Shown one piece after another: positions 25,057 to 32,720 of a stretch of DNA of 32,720 bases. Made by a program: the position numbers and the translations under genes. The notes under the pieces are model-generated. The model did no database searches, had not been told where the DNA came from, and was given only the letters and a program-made list of their open reading frames with translations. Position 1 is the first letter of the stretch. Each line of letters opens with the position of its first letter. This stretch comes from CAYFIW01 sp964343265. GTDB taxonomy: Bacteria > Chloroflexota > Dehalococcoidia > Lucifugimonadales > UBA826. Location of the stretch: positions 1 to 32,720 of the forward strand of contig CAYFIW010000016.1 in NCBI GenBank assembly GCA_964343265.1. The letters run 5' to 3'.

Positions 25057-25087
25057 TTGCATTTAAAGGCGTCCGGTTATATATAAT
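25057..25087 (+). promoter_or_regulatory. Sigma-70-like promoter for the NHL-repeat gene
   Basis: TTGCAT (25057-25062), a 17-base spacer, and TATATA (25080-25085) form the best promoter match in the divergent gap. TATAAT at 25082-25087 is an overlapping alternative with a 19-base spacer. Transcription would begin about 45 bases before the ATG at 25138. No palindromic operator is evident next to it. Confidence 0.5.
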
Positions 25088-25137
25088 GCCGGCCTGACTA
25101 TGTGTAAAACCCCAGAATATTCTCAAGGATACATAAA

Positions 25138-26091
25138 ATGACTAGTTCGTCTAGTGTAGGCAACGGAGATTTCAGATACGAGTTTATAGAGAATTGGGAA
25201 AAAATGCCCGATGGTTACTCATGGCCCGAGACAGCAAGCGTCATTACAGACCATGAGGATAATGTTTACGTGTTTAATCGCGGTGAACATCCAATGATTG
25301 TCTTTAACAAGCAAGGTGATTTTATAAAATCCTGGGGAGAGGGAATCTTCGTTAGGCCTCATGGCCTTAGTCTAGGTCCAGATGAAACTATCTATTGTAC
25401 CGACGACGGTGACCACACCGTGCGCCAATGCACATTAGACGGGGAAATCTTGCTAACATTAGGATCAGCGGGAAATCCATCAGAGCCTTTCAGCGGATTC
25501 CCATTCAACCGATGCACTCATACCGCCTCAGACCCAAAAACTGGTGATATTTTTGTTACAGATGGATACGGTAACTCCCGCATACATCGATATTCAATAG
25601 AAGGTGAGTACATAGAATCCTGGGGGGAACCAGGTGTAGGAGAATCTGAATTTAATATCGTTCATAATATAGCCACCGATAAAGAAGGCTACTTATATGT
25701 GTGCGATAGGGAGAACCACCGAATACAAGTATTTAACCGTCGAGGCGAATTTGAGGCCCTCTGGGCAACCGTACATAGACCTTGTGCAATATACATAGAT
25801 AAATTAGAAAACATTTACGTTGCTGAACTAGGTTATGGTGTTTCAACAAGTAAAAATGTTCCTAATATAGGACCTCGTATAAGTGTGCTAAACAAAAAAG
25901 GGCAAGTAGTACAGAGGATTGGGCATAACGGTTACGGTATGAACAAAGGACAATTCATAGCTCCCCATGGAATTTGTCTAGATTCCAATCTTGATATCTA
26001 CGTCGCAGAGGTTGCAAGAACAAATATTAGTCATTTTATGGAACCTCCCGAAAGTGTTAGAAGCTTCCAGAAACTAAAAAAAGTAGTCTGA
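25138..26091 (+). CDS. NHL-repeat beta-propeller protein
   Basis: A 317-residue six-bladed propeller of NHL type, similar in layout to the peptidyl-alpha-hydroxyglycine amidating-lyase catalytic domain. Repeats are visible as NVYVFNRGEHPMIVFNKQG, IYCTDDGDHTVRQCTLDG, IFVTDGYGNSRIHRYSIEG, LYVCDRENHRIQVFNRRG and IYVAEVARTN, with His and Asp in blade loops (RPHGLSL; APHGICLD). There is no signal peptide, unlike many secreted NHL proteins. Such genes in catabolic regions are often called lactonase- or lyase-like; the true substrate is unknown. It is the first gene after a promoter at 25057-25087 and precedes the DUF3500 gene by 98 bases. Confidence 0.8.
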   Translation: MTSSSSVGNGDFRYEFIENWEKMPDGYSWPETASVITDHEDNVYVFNRGEHPMIVFNKQGDFIKSWGEGIFVRPHGLSLGPDETIYCTDDGDHTVRQCTLDGEILLTLGSAGNPSEPFSGFPFNRCTHTASDPKTGDIFVTDGYGNSRIHRYSIEGEYIESWGEPGVGESEFNIVHNIATDKEGYLYVCDRENHRIQVFNRRGEFEALWATVHRPCAIYIDKLENIYVAELGYGVSTSKNVPNIGPRISVLNKKGQVVQRIGHNGYGMNKGQFIAPHGICLDSNLDIYVAEVARTNISHFMEPPESVRSFQKLKKVV

Positions 26092-26189
26092 GTTGGATAA
26101 TTTTCCTGTGTGATGCTAACCTTGCGTCAAATTGTCAGTCAAAGAATATCTAAAGAGGTTGAATACTATATTCACGGAGGTAGTTTAAT

Positions 26190-27176
26190 ATGGCAACATC
26201 ACAAGCTAATCTGACACTTGTACAGAGAATGAATGAAGCAGGGCGAGACTTTCTGGAAAGCCTGTCTTCCGACCAAAAAGCTAAGGCATGTTTCGAATAT
26301 CTGGATGGTGAGCGATTATTCTGGTATTACCCTCCTATGAATCGACACGGCTTGGCGCTCAGGGACATGAATTCTAGCCAACGTGACCTTGCCTTTGTTC
26401 TTATGGCAACTGGTCTCACAGAAAGATCATACCAACAAGCAAGGAAAATAATTGATTTAGAAAGTGTTTTAGGTCCAATAGAAAAAGAGAGAGGAGTCAC
26501 ATCATTCAAAAGAGACCCTGAACTCTACTATTTCACGATATTTGGTGAACCGGGAGGAGAAGACCCCTGGGCCTGGAGGGCAGAAGGCCATCATGTATCT
26601 CTGCACTTCAGTGTTTGGAAAGATGAAGTCATTTCAATGACTCCATTTTTCTTTGGGGCCAATCCAGCAGAAGTTAGAAGCGGACCAAGTGAAGGATTAA
26701 GAATACTTAGTGATCGCGAAGATATAGCTTTTGACCTATTGAATAATCTAGATTCCGGACAGAAAAATAAGGCTATCATTTACGGAGAGGCTCCGTACGA
26801 CATTCTTACCTACAACAGTACTAAAGTCAGTCTACCAAAAGAAGAAGGCCTTTCGATTTCAAAAATGAACGATACTCAGAAAACCATAGTAACCAGTCTC
26901 ATATCTGAATATATAAACCAAGTCCCTGATGAACTAGCCGACAGAAAGATGAAAGAACTTAATGAATATGGGTTGGAAAATGTGTTTTTCGCTTGGGCTG
27001 GTGGCACCGAAATGGGACAAGAACATTACTATAGGCTGCACGGAGGAAACTTCGTTGTAGAGTTCGACAACAGGCAGGGAGGCGCGAATCACATCCATTC
27101 TGTCTGGAGAGATGTAGACAACGACTTTGCTGAAGATATTATGCGACAACATCTTCTTGCATATCACGTGCTCTAG
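26190..27176 (+). CDS. DUF3500 family protein
   Basis: A 328-residue DUF3500 protein of unknown function. The family pattern is present: LSSDQKAKACFEYLDGER, then WYYPPMNRHGLALRDMNSSQ, YYFTIFGEP, WRAEGHHVSLHFSV, and a C-terminal NHIHSVWRDVDNDFAEDIM followed by HLLAYH. Several conserved His residues (HH, HIH, H) suggest metal binding. There is no signal peptide. It lies after the NHL propeller with a 98-base gap and GGAGG twelve to thirteen bases before the ATG. DUF3500 genes often occur near amidohydrolase- or oxidoreductase-type genes in marine bacteria, so a catabolic role is a guess. Confidence 0.85.
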   Translation: MATSQANLTLVQRMNEAGRDFLESLSSDQKAKACFEYLDGERLFWYYPPMNRHGLALRDMNSSQRDLAFVLMATGLTERSYQQARKIIDLESVLGPIEKERGVTSFKRDPELYYFTIFGEPGGEDPWAWRAEGHHVSLHFSVWKDEVISMTPFFFGANPAEVRSGPSEGLRILSDREDIAFDLLNNLDSGQKNKAIIYGEAPYDILTYNSTKVSLPKEEGLSISKMNDTQKTIVTSLISEYINQVPDELADRKMKELNEYGLENVFFAWAGGTEMGQEHYYRLHGGNFVVEFDNRQGGANHIHSVWRDVDNDFAEDIMRQHLLAYHVL

Positions 27177-27201
27177 GTATTTCATTTAGTTAGCGTCTAA
27201 A

Positions 27202-27242
27202 TTTAAATGGCCCATTGTGAAATTCACAATGGGCCATTTAAA
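27202..27242. terminator. Long perfect hairpin between convergent DUF3500 and dnaK genes
   Basis: A 19-base stem, TTTAAATGGCCCATTGTGA (27202-27220), pairs perfectly with 27224-27242 around a three-base loop AAT. It lies 25 bases after the DUF3500 stop and 29 bases after the dnaK stop, and is thus a good bidirectional terminator candidate. The stem has a GC-containing core with AT ends; a clear U-tract follows neither side beyond the stem's own AT end. Confidence 0.82.
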
Positions 27243-27271
27243 ACTTGTCAATATGTTAACGATCCCAAATA

Positions 27272-29188
27272 CTAAACTTCCCTGTATTCACCTTCCACAG
27301 TGTTGTCGTTATCTTCTTCTGTACCAGCCTCGCTACCTGAAGTTTCAGATTCTGGTTCTCCTTCCGCTCCCGGTACGTTTCCTGTCTTGCTATAAACCTC
27401 TTGGCCTACTTTCTGAACGGTTTCCTGAAGCTCTTGAAGGGCCACTTCAATAGAAGAAGAATCTTCCCCCTCAAGAGATGATTTTACTGCGCCTATTTTT
27501 CCTTCTAGATCCGATTTTAATTCCTCCGAAATATGTTCTTCGTTCTCAGTAATCATCTTCTCAGCAGCATATACGGCCGTTTCAGCGCCATTTCGAATCT
27601 CTACATCTTTTCTTTTTTGTGCATCTTGTTCAGCATTCTGTTCAGCTTCGTCCACCATTCTATCTATTTCATCTTGAGACAATCCTGAACTAGCCGTAAT
27701 GGTTATACTCTGCTCTTTACCTGTGCCCTTATCCTTTGCAGAAACATTTAGAATTCCATTAGCATCAATATCGAATGTCACTTCAACTTGAGGAACTCCG
27801 CGCGGTGCAGGCAATATTCCATCTAAATTAAATCTACCTATAGTTTTATTTTCTGAAGCCATGGACCTCTCGCCTTGGAGAACGTGAACCTCTACAGAAG
27901 GTTGGTTATCTGCCGCCGTAGTGAAAGTCTCACTTTTAGAAGTCGGAATAGTAGTATTTCTAGGTATTAATGGTGTGGTTACAGAGCCCAGAGTTTCTAT
28001 TCCTAAAGTCAGAGGAGTAACATCCAAAAGGAGAATGTCTTGAACGTCTCCCTGTAAAACGCCTGCTTGTATTGCTGCTCCGACAGCGACAACTTCATCA
28101 GGATTAACCCCCTGATGTGATTCCTTTCCAAAGTACTCTTCCACTGCTTGTTGCACAGAAGGCATTCGTGTCATGCCACCAACTAAAATTATCTCAGCTA
28201 TATCATTTTTAGCCACTCCTGCGTCTTCCATAGCCTTTTTACAGGGTTCTATAGTCCTCTTAATAAGATCATCAACAAGTTGTTCTAGTGTGGATCTTTG
28301 CAACGTTTCAACCAGGTGCTTCGGACCCGAAGCGTCTGCAGTGATGAACGGTAGGTTTATCTCGGTCTGCATCAATGTTGACAACTCAATCTTAGCTCTT
28401 TCAGCAGATTCTCTAAGCCTCTGCAAAGCCATTCGGTCATTTTTCAGGTCGATTCCTTGGTCCTGCTTGAATTTATCGCATATCCAGTCGATTATCGCCT
28501 GATCGAAGTCATCCCCCCCCAAATGCGTGTCTCCATTTGTTGCCTTAACTTCAAATACTCCATCTCCCATTTGTAGTATGGTTACATCAAAAGTCCCACC
28601 ACCCAGGTCAAAAACAGCTATAAGTTGATCTTTGTCATCTTCAAGTCCGTACGCCAAAGCCGCAGCTGTGGGCTCATTTATGATACGTAGAACCTCTAAT
28701 CCCGCAATTTTCCCAGCATCTCTGGTTGCATTTCTTTGACTGTCATTAAAATATGCAGGTACGGTTATGACTGCCTGCGTAATATCCTCGCCAATTTTAG
28801 CTTCTGCATCTTGTTTTAGCTTTTGTAATATCATGGCGGATACTTCTGGAGGAGCGTACGTTTTTCCTCCCATTTCCACATGGGCATCACCATTTGAGTG
28901 TTTAACAACTTTGTATGGAACAAGAGACGTGTTACGTTCTACAGATTCATCATCAAATTTCATACCCATGAATCTTTTCGCAGAAAAAACAGTATTGTCA
29001 GGATTTGTGACTGCCTGTCTTTTAGCAGTTGTTCCCACATAACGTTCGTCTGATCGTGGATTTATACCTACTACAGAAGGAGTTGTCCGATTACCTTCTG
29101 CATTTTCTATTACTCTTGGTTCACCACCTTCAATGATAGCTATGCATGAATTTGTGGTTCCCAAATCAATACCGAGTATTTTCGGCAT
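27272..29188 (-). CDS. dnaK: Molecular chaperone DnaK (Hsp70)
   Basis: A 638-residue Hsp70, equal in length to E. coli DnaK. KILGIDLGTTNSCIA opens the ATPase domain; VPAYFNDSQRNATRDAG, IINEPTAAALAYG and VFDLGGGTFDVTIL follow, and VGGMTRMP completes the actin fold. The linker DVTPLTLGIE leads to the peptide-binding domain, and the acidic end finishes VEGEYREV, close to the EEVD-type tails of bacterial DnaK. It starts on the A of the grpE stop (TAATG), so translation is probably coupled; AGGAGG precedes it by seven bases within grpE. It is the last gene of the hspR-grpE-dnaK order; no dnaJ is in the window. Confidence 0.98.
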   Translation of the reverse strand: MPKILGIDLGTTNSCIAIIEGGEPRVIENAEGNRTTPSVVGINPRSDERYVGTTAKRQAVTNPDNTVFSAKRFMGMKFDDESVERNTSLVPYKVVKHSNGDAHVEMGGKTYAPPEVSAMILQKLKQDAEAKIGEDITQAVITVPAYFNDSQRNATRDAGKIAGLEVLRIINEPTAAALAYGLEDDKDQLIAVFDLGGGTFDVTILQMGDGVFEVKATNGDTHLGGDDFDQAIIDWICDKFKQDQGIDLKNDRMALQRLRESAERAKIELSTLMQTEINLPFITADASGPKHLVETLQRSTLEQLVDDLIKRTIEPCKKAMEDAGVAKNDIAEIILVGGMTRMPSVQQAVEEYFGKESHQGVNPDEVVAVGAAIQAGVLQGDVQDILLLDVTPLTLGIETLGSVTTPLIPRNTTIPTSKSETFTTAADNQPSVEVHVLQGERSMASENKTIGRFNLDGILPAPRGVPQVEVTFDIDANGILNVSAKDKGTGKEQSITITASSGLSQDEIDRMVDEAEQNAEQDAQKRKDVEIRNGAETAVYAAEKMITENEEHISEELKSDLEGKIGAVKSSLEGEDSSSIEVALQELQETVQKVGQEVYSKTGNVPGAEGEPESETSGSEAGTEEDNDNTVEGEYREV

Positions 29189-29802
29189 TATTCTTCCTCC
29201 TGTTCATTTATTTGGTCAGTTTTAAGTTCGTCAGTTGAAATTTCTTCAGAATTAAGAGCCTGAGCTACCACAACACGTGCGGGTCTCAGAATTCTATCGT
29301 TTATCGAATAACCTTCCTGTATAACAGTCATTATTTCACCTTCATTTGCATCCTCATTTTCCTCATACAAAAGAGCCTCATGGAGGTAAGGGTCAAACTG
29401 TGCACCCAAAGCATCTATTTTTTTTATGCCTTCCATTTCAAATATATTTTCTAGATTCCGCAATACAAGCAATATGCCCTCAGACCAATTTTGGTCAGCG
29501 TCATCTGGGACACTATCTACCGCTCTTGAGAGATCATCAGCAATAGCCAAAAATCTGGTGAGAAGTGCGAATTTCACAGTCCGTCTTGCTTCCTCAAGTT
29601 CTTGAGTGGCCCTGTTCCTATAATTAACAAGGTCAGCTTGGGCTCTCTGAGCTATAGCTCGAAATTGCTCCTTTTCCCTCACGACTTCATCAAAATGTTC
29701 TTTGTCTATGTCCAATTCTTCAGGGTCTCCGGGACTTGACGATTCACATTCTGGACCTGAATCAGTATTCTCATTAACGTCATCATTCAGTTTTTCGTTC
29801 AA
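29188..29802 (-). CDS. grpE: Nucleotide exchange factor GrpE
   Basis: A 204-residue GrpE that releases ADP from DnaK. A long acidic N-terminus leads into a coiled coil (FRAIAQRAQADLVNYRNRAT), followed by TRFLAIADDLSRAVDSVPDD and the beta-domain with GAQFDPYLHEALLYEE, IMTVIQEGYSINDRILRPARVVVA, all typical. The start is a TTG at 29802 with GGAG seven bases before it; the length is normal. The C-terminus (from about 185) is again acidic. It is coupled to dnaK by a one-base overlap and follows hspR by 65 bases. Confidence 0.95.
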   Translation of the reverse strand: MNEKLNDDVNENTDSGPECESSSPGDPEELDIDKEHFDEVVREKEQFRAIAQRAQADLVNYRNRATQELEEARRTVKFALLTRFLAIADDLSRAVDSVPDDADQNWSEGILLVLRNLENIFEMEGIKKIDALGAQFDPYLHEALLYEENEDANEGEIMTVIQEGYSINDRILRPARVVVAQALNSEEISTDELKTDQINEQEEE

Positions 29803-29867
29803 TTAAAATCTCCGCCAGCAACCTGATAATATGCTATGCCTTATCAACACCATACATGAATAAAACA

Positions 29868-30323
29868 CTAAGATGGTCTGACTTTTAGGACCGAAAACAT
29901 CTCATCAAGGCATTGTTCCATATATTTATCATTGTCGTTGTTATTATTTTGATTAAGTAGAGACCGCATTTTTAACATCTGGTTGAACATACCTAAAGCG
30001 AGTTCAACCCCAGCTAAATTTAATCCTAAATCACCTACCAAATGTTTTATTAGTCTAAGTTTTATTATGTCTTCCTCAGAATAAAGTCGCAGCATGCCAA
30101 CAGTCCTCGTTGGCCTTATAAGACCCGCTCTCTCATATTTTCTGAGAGTCTGAGGATGCATTTCCAACAATCTTGCAGCCACGCTTATTACATATAATCC
30201 ATCATGAGTCGCATCCCGAGCCACGGAAGCCGATGGCCTATCAAGACCCACCGCCAATCTTATGATTCTTCTAGAAGAAATTTCGCCCGCGTGGCCATGC
30301 ATTCTGGGATTTCTATTAGTCAT
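29868..30323 (-). CDS. hspR: Heat-shock repressor HspR (MerR family)
   Basis: A 151-residue MerR-type repressor. YVISVAARLLEMHPQTLRKY and ERAGLIRPTRTVGMLRLYS form the winged helix-turn-helix, and IKLRLIKHLVGDLGLNLAGV is the HspR signature that follows. The first 40 residues are a basic N-terminal extension and the C-terminus has a run of Asn/Asp (NQNNNNDNDK). HspR with DnaK as corepressor shuts off hsp operons through HAIR operators in Actinobacteria and relatives. It is the first gene of its operon here. A degenerate HAIR-like site lies over its promoter (30400-30420), which fits autoregulation. The ribosome binding site is weak. Confidence 0.9.
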   Translation of the reverse strand: MTNRNPRMHGHAGEISSRRIIRLAVGLDRPSASVARDATHDGLYVISVAARLLEMHPQTLRKYERAGLIRPTRTVGMLRLYSEEDIIKLRLIKHLVGDLGLNLAGVELALGMFNQMLKMRSLLNQNNNNDNDKYMEQCLDEMFSVLKVRPS

Positions 30324-30389
30324 AAATTAATCATGCAACCTAAAATTAATTTGCCGATCCTACCATTTGTGAGACTCTGCACAAGAATT

Positions 30390-30420
30390 ATGTTACATAC
30401 TTGAGCCGCAGTGTGTCAAC
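30390..30420 (-). promoter_or_regulatory. hspR-grpE-dnaK promoter with HAIR-like operator
   Basis: On the minus strand TTGACA (30419-30414, perfect -35), an 18-base spacer and TAACAT (30395-30390, four of six for -10) predict a start near 30383. GTTGACA-N7-GCTCAAG (30420-30400) has the spacing of the HspR HAIR consensus CTTGAGT-N7-ACTCAAG and matches ten of fourteen positions. The -35 box lies inside the left half, so HspR binding would block polymerase. Confidence 0.6.
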
Positions 30421-30460
30421 TTTAATAATATTATACGGTTATATATGCTAAGACATAGAT

Positions 30461-30567
30461 GAGATTAAACAATTATTTAATCTCTTACCCAACAGTAAAT
30501 GCTTTACACTGAATTAAGTATAAATTAACGATAAAACTCCAAGGAACGGAGTTAGAACCATTCTAAC
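30461..30567. repeat. Three small inverted repeats in the leader of the HAD-DUF6282 operon
   Basis: GAGATTAAA-CAATTA-TTTAATCTC (30461-30484) is a perfect nine-base palindrome. AACTCC-AAGGAAC-GGAGTT (30535-30553) and GTTAGAA-CCA-TTCTAAC (30551-30567) are perfect and share three bases (30551-30553), so they cannot form fully at once. They lie 50-156 bases before the HAD ATG. An operator or a switching leader is possible, but no promoter was placed with confidence. Confidence 0.45.
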
Positions 30568-30616
30568 GATATCTTTCACAACTAAGGAACAATTCTACAA
30601 AATCAAAACCAATGTC

Positions 30617-31285
30617 ATGACTAAAAATTTGCCACTCATTATCTTTGACTGCGACGGAATTTTGGTTGACAGTGAACCAATCGCCAACCATGTACTTACT
30701 CTACTTCTAAATGAGATAGGCCTTGAAATCAACTATGAGCAATCATTGGAACTATTCTTGGGTAAGTCCTGGAGCGCAAATCTTTCAACAATTACCAAAA
30801 TGCTTGGTACTGAACCGCCTAAAAATTTTTTAAAAACCTATACATCTCGAATGACTGAAGAGTTCCACAGAGATCTAAAACCTATAGAGGGGATTGAAAA
30901 AGTACTATCAGAAATCAATTATAATTTCTGTGTAGCGTCTAGTGGTTCACATCAAAAAATAAAAACCACACTGGGTATAACCGGTTTATTAGAAAGGTTC
31001 AAAAATCGTATTTTCAGTGCCGATGATGTCAAACAAGGTAAACCTTCACCCGATTTATTTCTCCACGCTTGTAAGTACATGAATTCTGAACCGGAGAAAT
31101 GTATCGTAGTTGAAGATGCTCTACCTGGAGTTTTGGCAGCAATCTCAGCTGGAATGAAAGTGCTGGGGTACACTCCCACAAACGACACATGGAACCTAGC
31201 TTTACATGGAGCTATTACCTTCAAGCATATGCATCAATTACCCCAACTCCTAGAAAATCTCATTGAGGCAGATAATGAGTTCTAA
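30617..31285 (+). CDS. HAD-superfamily phosphatase, beta-phosphoglucomutase-like
   Basis: A 222-residue subfamily IA HAD hydrolase. Motif I is FDCDGILVDSE with D11 and D13, motif II is VASSGSHQKI, motif III is K in QGKPSPDLF, and motif IV is VVEDALPGVLAA. A small alpha-helical cap lies between motifs I and II (about 18-85), as in phosphoglycolate phosphatases and beta-phosphoglucomutases. The natural phosphate ester is unknown. No strong ribosome binding site precedes the ATG; the start is set by MTKNLPLIIFDCDG. The DUF6282 gene overlaps its last 11 bases, so the two are translated together. Confidence 0.88.
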   Translation: MTKNLPLIIFDCDGILVDSEPIANHVLTLLLNEIGLEINYEQSLELFLGKSWSANLSTITKMLGTEPPKNFLKTYTSRMTEEFHRDLKPIEGIEKVLSEINYNFCVASSGSHQKIKTTLGITGLLERFKNRIFSADDVKQGKPSPDLFLHACKYMNSEPEKCIVVEDALPGVLAAISAGMKVLGYTPTNDTWNLALHGAITFKHMHQLPQLLENLIEADNEF

Positions 31286-32105
31286 AATATCAAACATATT
31301 GAAAGGCTCAATAGACATTCATGTGCATGTCTCCCCAGACACTCAGGAAAGAAGAATGGATGCATTAGATGCTGCCAGATCTGCTTATGAGTACGAAATG
31401 GGGGGGTTTGTTTTGAAATCCAACACATATCCGACGGCACCACTTGCTTATGTCCTTACACGTATGTATCCAAATGTGAAGATTAAAGGTTCTATTAGCC
31501 TGTCTAATTCAATTGGAGGTATTAACCCTGATGCAGTCCGATCCTCTGCGGAATTAGGGGCCAAAATTGTATGGATACCGAACTTTAATGTGCGTAACGC
31601 GTCAAACTTATATGAAAGACCCACACATCATCCTAGCTTAGTTGATAGCCATGGGCGGTTGACCGCTGACATACTAGAAATTATGGATATAGTAGAAGAT
31701 CAAAAAATGACTTTGGGAATAGGAAAAATCCCAAATGACATCTTAATCCTTCTGATAGAAGCTGCTACTTTACGGGGAATCTCCAAAATGATCGTCGCAT
31801 ACGATCAGAATTCCAATCTGTCTACATCTGACTTTGATAAATTAAAATCTTCTGGAGCATTCATTGAGTTTTCTTTCTCGGATTACATGCCAATGAATTC
31901 TTCTTTTTCTCCCGCTGACATGGTGAATGATATCCAAAATATGGGTATTGAAAGAAGTATCATATCGTCAGGTTTTGGAGATTGGTATCATCCTCCTCCA
32001 GCAGAAGGCATGAGAATGGCAGTTTCAACCATGATCGCATCAGGATTGTCACAAAATGAAACCAGTGTTTTGGTCAAGGACAATCCCTACAAAATTATTA
32101 GCTAA
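31275..32105 (+). CDS. DUF6282 family amidohydrolase-like protein
   Basis: A 276-residue protein of the DUF6282 type, with an amidohydrolase-like metal motif DIHVHVSPD (H16, H18) at the N-terminus. GGFVLKSNTYPTAPLA, NSIGGINPDAV and AKIVWIPNF occur in the order seen in the family, and SSGFGDWYHPPPAEGMRM near the C-terminus keeps a conserved Asp/His region. The reaction is not established. The ATG at 31275 is chosen over the TTG at 31263 because GAGG lies six bases before it. It overlaps the HAD phosphatase by 11 bases, which suggests a common pathway for a phosphorylated or cyclic substrate. It converges on DUF423 with one base between stops. Confidence 0.78.
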   Translation: MSSKISNILKGSIDIHVHVSPDTQERRMDALDAARSAYEYEMGGFVLKSNTYPTAPLAYVLTRMYPNVKIKGSISLSNSIGGINPDAVRSSAELGAKIVWIPNFNVRNASNLYERPTHHPSLVDSHGRLTADILEIMDIVEDQKMTLGIGKIPNDILILLIEAATLRGISKMIVAYDQNSNLSTSDFDKLKSSGAFIEFSFSDYMPMNSSFSPADMVNDIQNMGIERSIISSGFGDWYHPPPAEGMRMAVSTMIASGLSQNETSVLVKDNPYKIIS

Positions 32106-32106
32106 C

Positions 32107-32514
32107 TTAATATTTGGAATTTTTAGCCACTTTGTTTGATCTCAGGACCCCGGCTGCGAGCAGACCCCAAGCCGCGACAAATAAGATACCTCCTATGGGA
32201 GCTATAGTTCCCAAAAATCCGTACCCGCTTATAGATATCAAATAAAGACTTCCACAGAAAAAAAATATCCCTAATAAAAACCCCCAAAGACTCGCATGTA
32301 GGAGTCGGGAATTATCAATATTGTCTTTTACAATTGAGGTAAGAATCAAGGAAATAGCATGAATCATATGAAACCTAACCGCGGTATCAAAAGTATCAAC
32401 GTAATCAGATAATATAATGCCTTGTAACCAGTGAGATGAAGCGGCCCCTAAAAGAACCGAAATCCCTCCCATTGAAGCTCCAATACAAATCCATTTCTTT
32501 GAAGTAACATTCAC
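32107..32514 (-). CDS. DUF423 membrane protein
   Basis: A 135-residue inner-membrane protein with about four helices (roughly residues 8-30, 46-62, 70-93 and 100-122). The family signature is seen as GASMGGISVLLGAASSHWL, FDTAVRFHMIHAISLIL, FFFCGSLYLIS and TIAPIGGILFVAAWGLLAAG. The role of DUF423 (YgdD/TMEM256-type) proteins is unknown. The basic C-terminal tail (RSNKVAKNSKY) probably faces the cytoplasm. It converges on the DUF6282 gene and is divergent from the next, partial, gene; no ribosome binding site stands out. Confidence 0.88.
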   Translation of the reverse strand: MNVTSKKWICIGASMGGISVLLGAASSHWLQGIILSDYVDTFDTAVRFHMIHAISLILTSIVKDNIDNSRLLHASLWGFLLGIFFFCGSLYLISISGYGFLGTIAPIGGILFVAAWGLLAAGVLRSNKVAKNSKY

Positions 32515-32626
32515 TAAATCATAATATCAGAATATTTTATTGACACAGATTAAAACCAACATGGACAATTTCTGAAAACTAGTTTTAGCAAGTTTAATTC
32601 AGCTAAAAAACATCGAGGAGCAATAA

Positions 32627-32720
32627 ATGGGAAAAATGCCCGCCGGTATAGCAAGATCACTGGGAAAATGGTCCTGCGAAGAAGTTCCAATCCCTGTTAT
32701 TGAACAAGGTAAAGTCTTGG
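32627..32720 (+). CDS. Partial N-terminus, possibly an MDR alcohol dehydrogenase
   Basis: ATG at 32627 follows GAGGAG by six bases; 31 codons are visible before the window ends. The residues WSCEEVPIPVIEQGKVL resemble the first strands of medium-chain dehydrogenases (compare VVEDFPIPDPGPNEIL in the gene at 393-1427), but the part that would confirm this is outside the window. Identification is a guess; the existence of a gene is fairly sure from the ribosome binding site. Confidence 0.5.
   Translation, partial: MGKMPAGIARSLGKWSCEEVPIPVIEQGKVL

Overview
This window reads as a contiguous, gene-dense piece of a free-living bacterial chromosome with low G+C (roughly 40% by eye). There is no insertion sequence, integrase, phage gene, CRISPR array, rRNA or recognisable tRNA. 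The best guess is a marine Chloroflexota of the SAR202/Dehalococcoidia type. This is inferred from an HspR-regulated grpE-dnaK operon without hrcA, a BpsA-type branched-polyamine synthase, many catabolic oxidoreductases (SDR, zinc alcohol dehydrogenase, TcuA-like flavoprotein, ThDP enzyme, DUF3500, DUF6282), and the low G+C. No phylogenetic marker was compared, so the assignment is tentative.

Layout. 1-4149: the 3' part of ruvX meets a zinc alcohol dehydrogenase end to end, followed by a minus-strand core operon yceD-rpmF-fabD-nusB-acpP with a strong sigma-70-like promoter whose -35 box lies in a perfect inverted repeat. 4394-7686: a TcuA-like flavoprotein and a ThDP-dependent decarboxylase/synthase on the plus strand. 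7706-10601: a tight minus-strand operon epimerase-bpsA-DUF2156 acyltransferase, ending in a long nested inverted repeat. 10882-14496: two Opp/Dpp-type ABC ATPases without permeases, a cytidylate-kinase-like protein and apt, all minus. 14816-15796: two small ferredoxin-fold (NIPSNAP/ABM-like) proteins on plus. 15834-21751: minus-strand fabF, folC, an OLD-like AAA ATPase with a decayed Toprim, and an SDR. 22048-24499: plus-strand manC, an unannotated 56-residue exported or membrane peptide, and an SDR. 24531-27176: MOSC protein (minus), then an NHL-propeller protein and a DUF3500 protein (plus). 27272-30323: dnaK, grpE and hspR on minus with a HspR-type operator at the promoter. 30617-32720: HAD phosphatase overlapping a DUF6282 protein, DUF423 membrane protein (minus), and the start of another gene.

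How it fits together. Housekeeping blocks (fatty-acid synthesis with ribosomal and antitermination genes, folate, purine salvage, heat shock) alternate with one- to three-gene catabolic or envelope units. The most unusual items are the bpsA-DUF2156-epimerase operon, the matching six-cysteine tails on the two orphan ABC ATPases, the small TTG-started peptide gene, the OLD-like ATPase with a missing Toprim acid, and several inverted repeats at convergent gene ends and in gene leaders. None of these alone proves a new system; the polyamine/acyltransferase operon is the strongest candidate.
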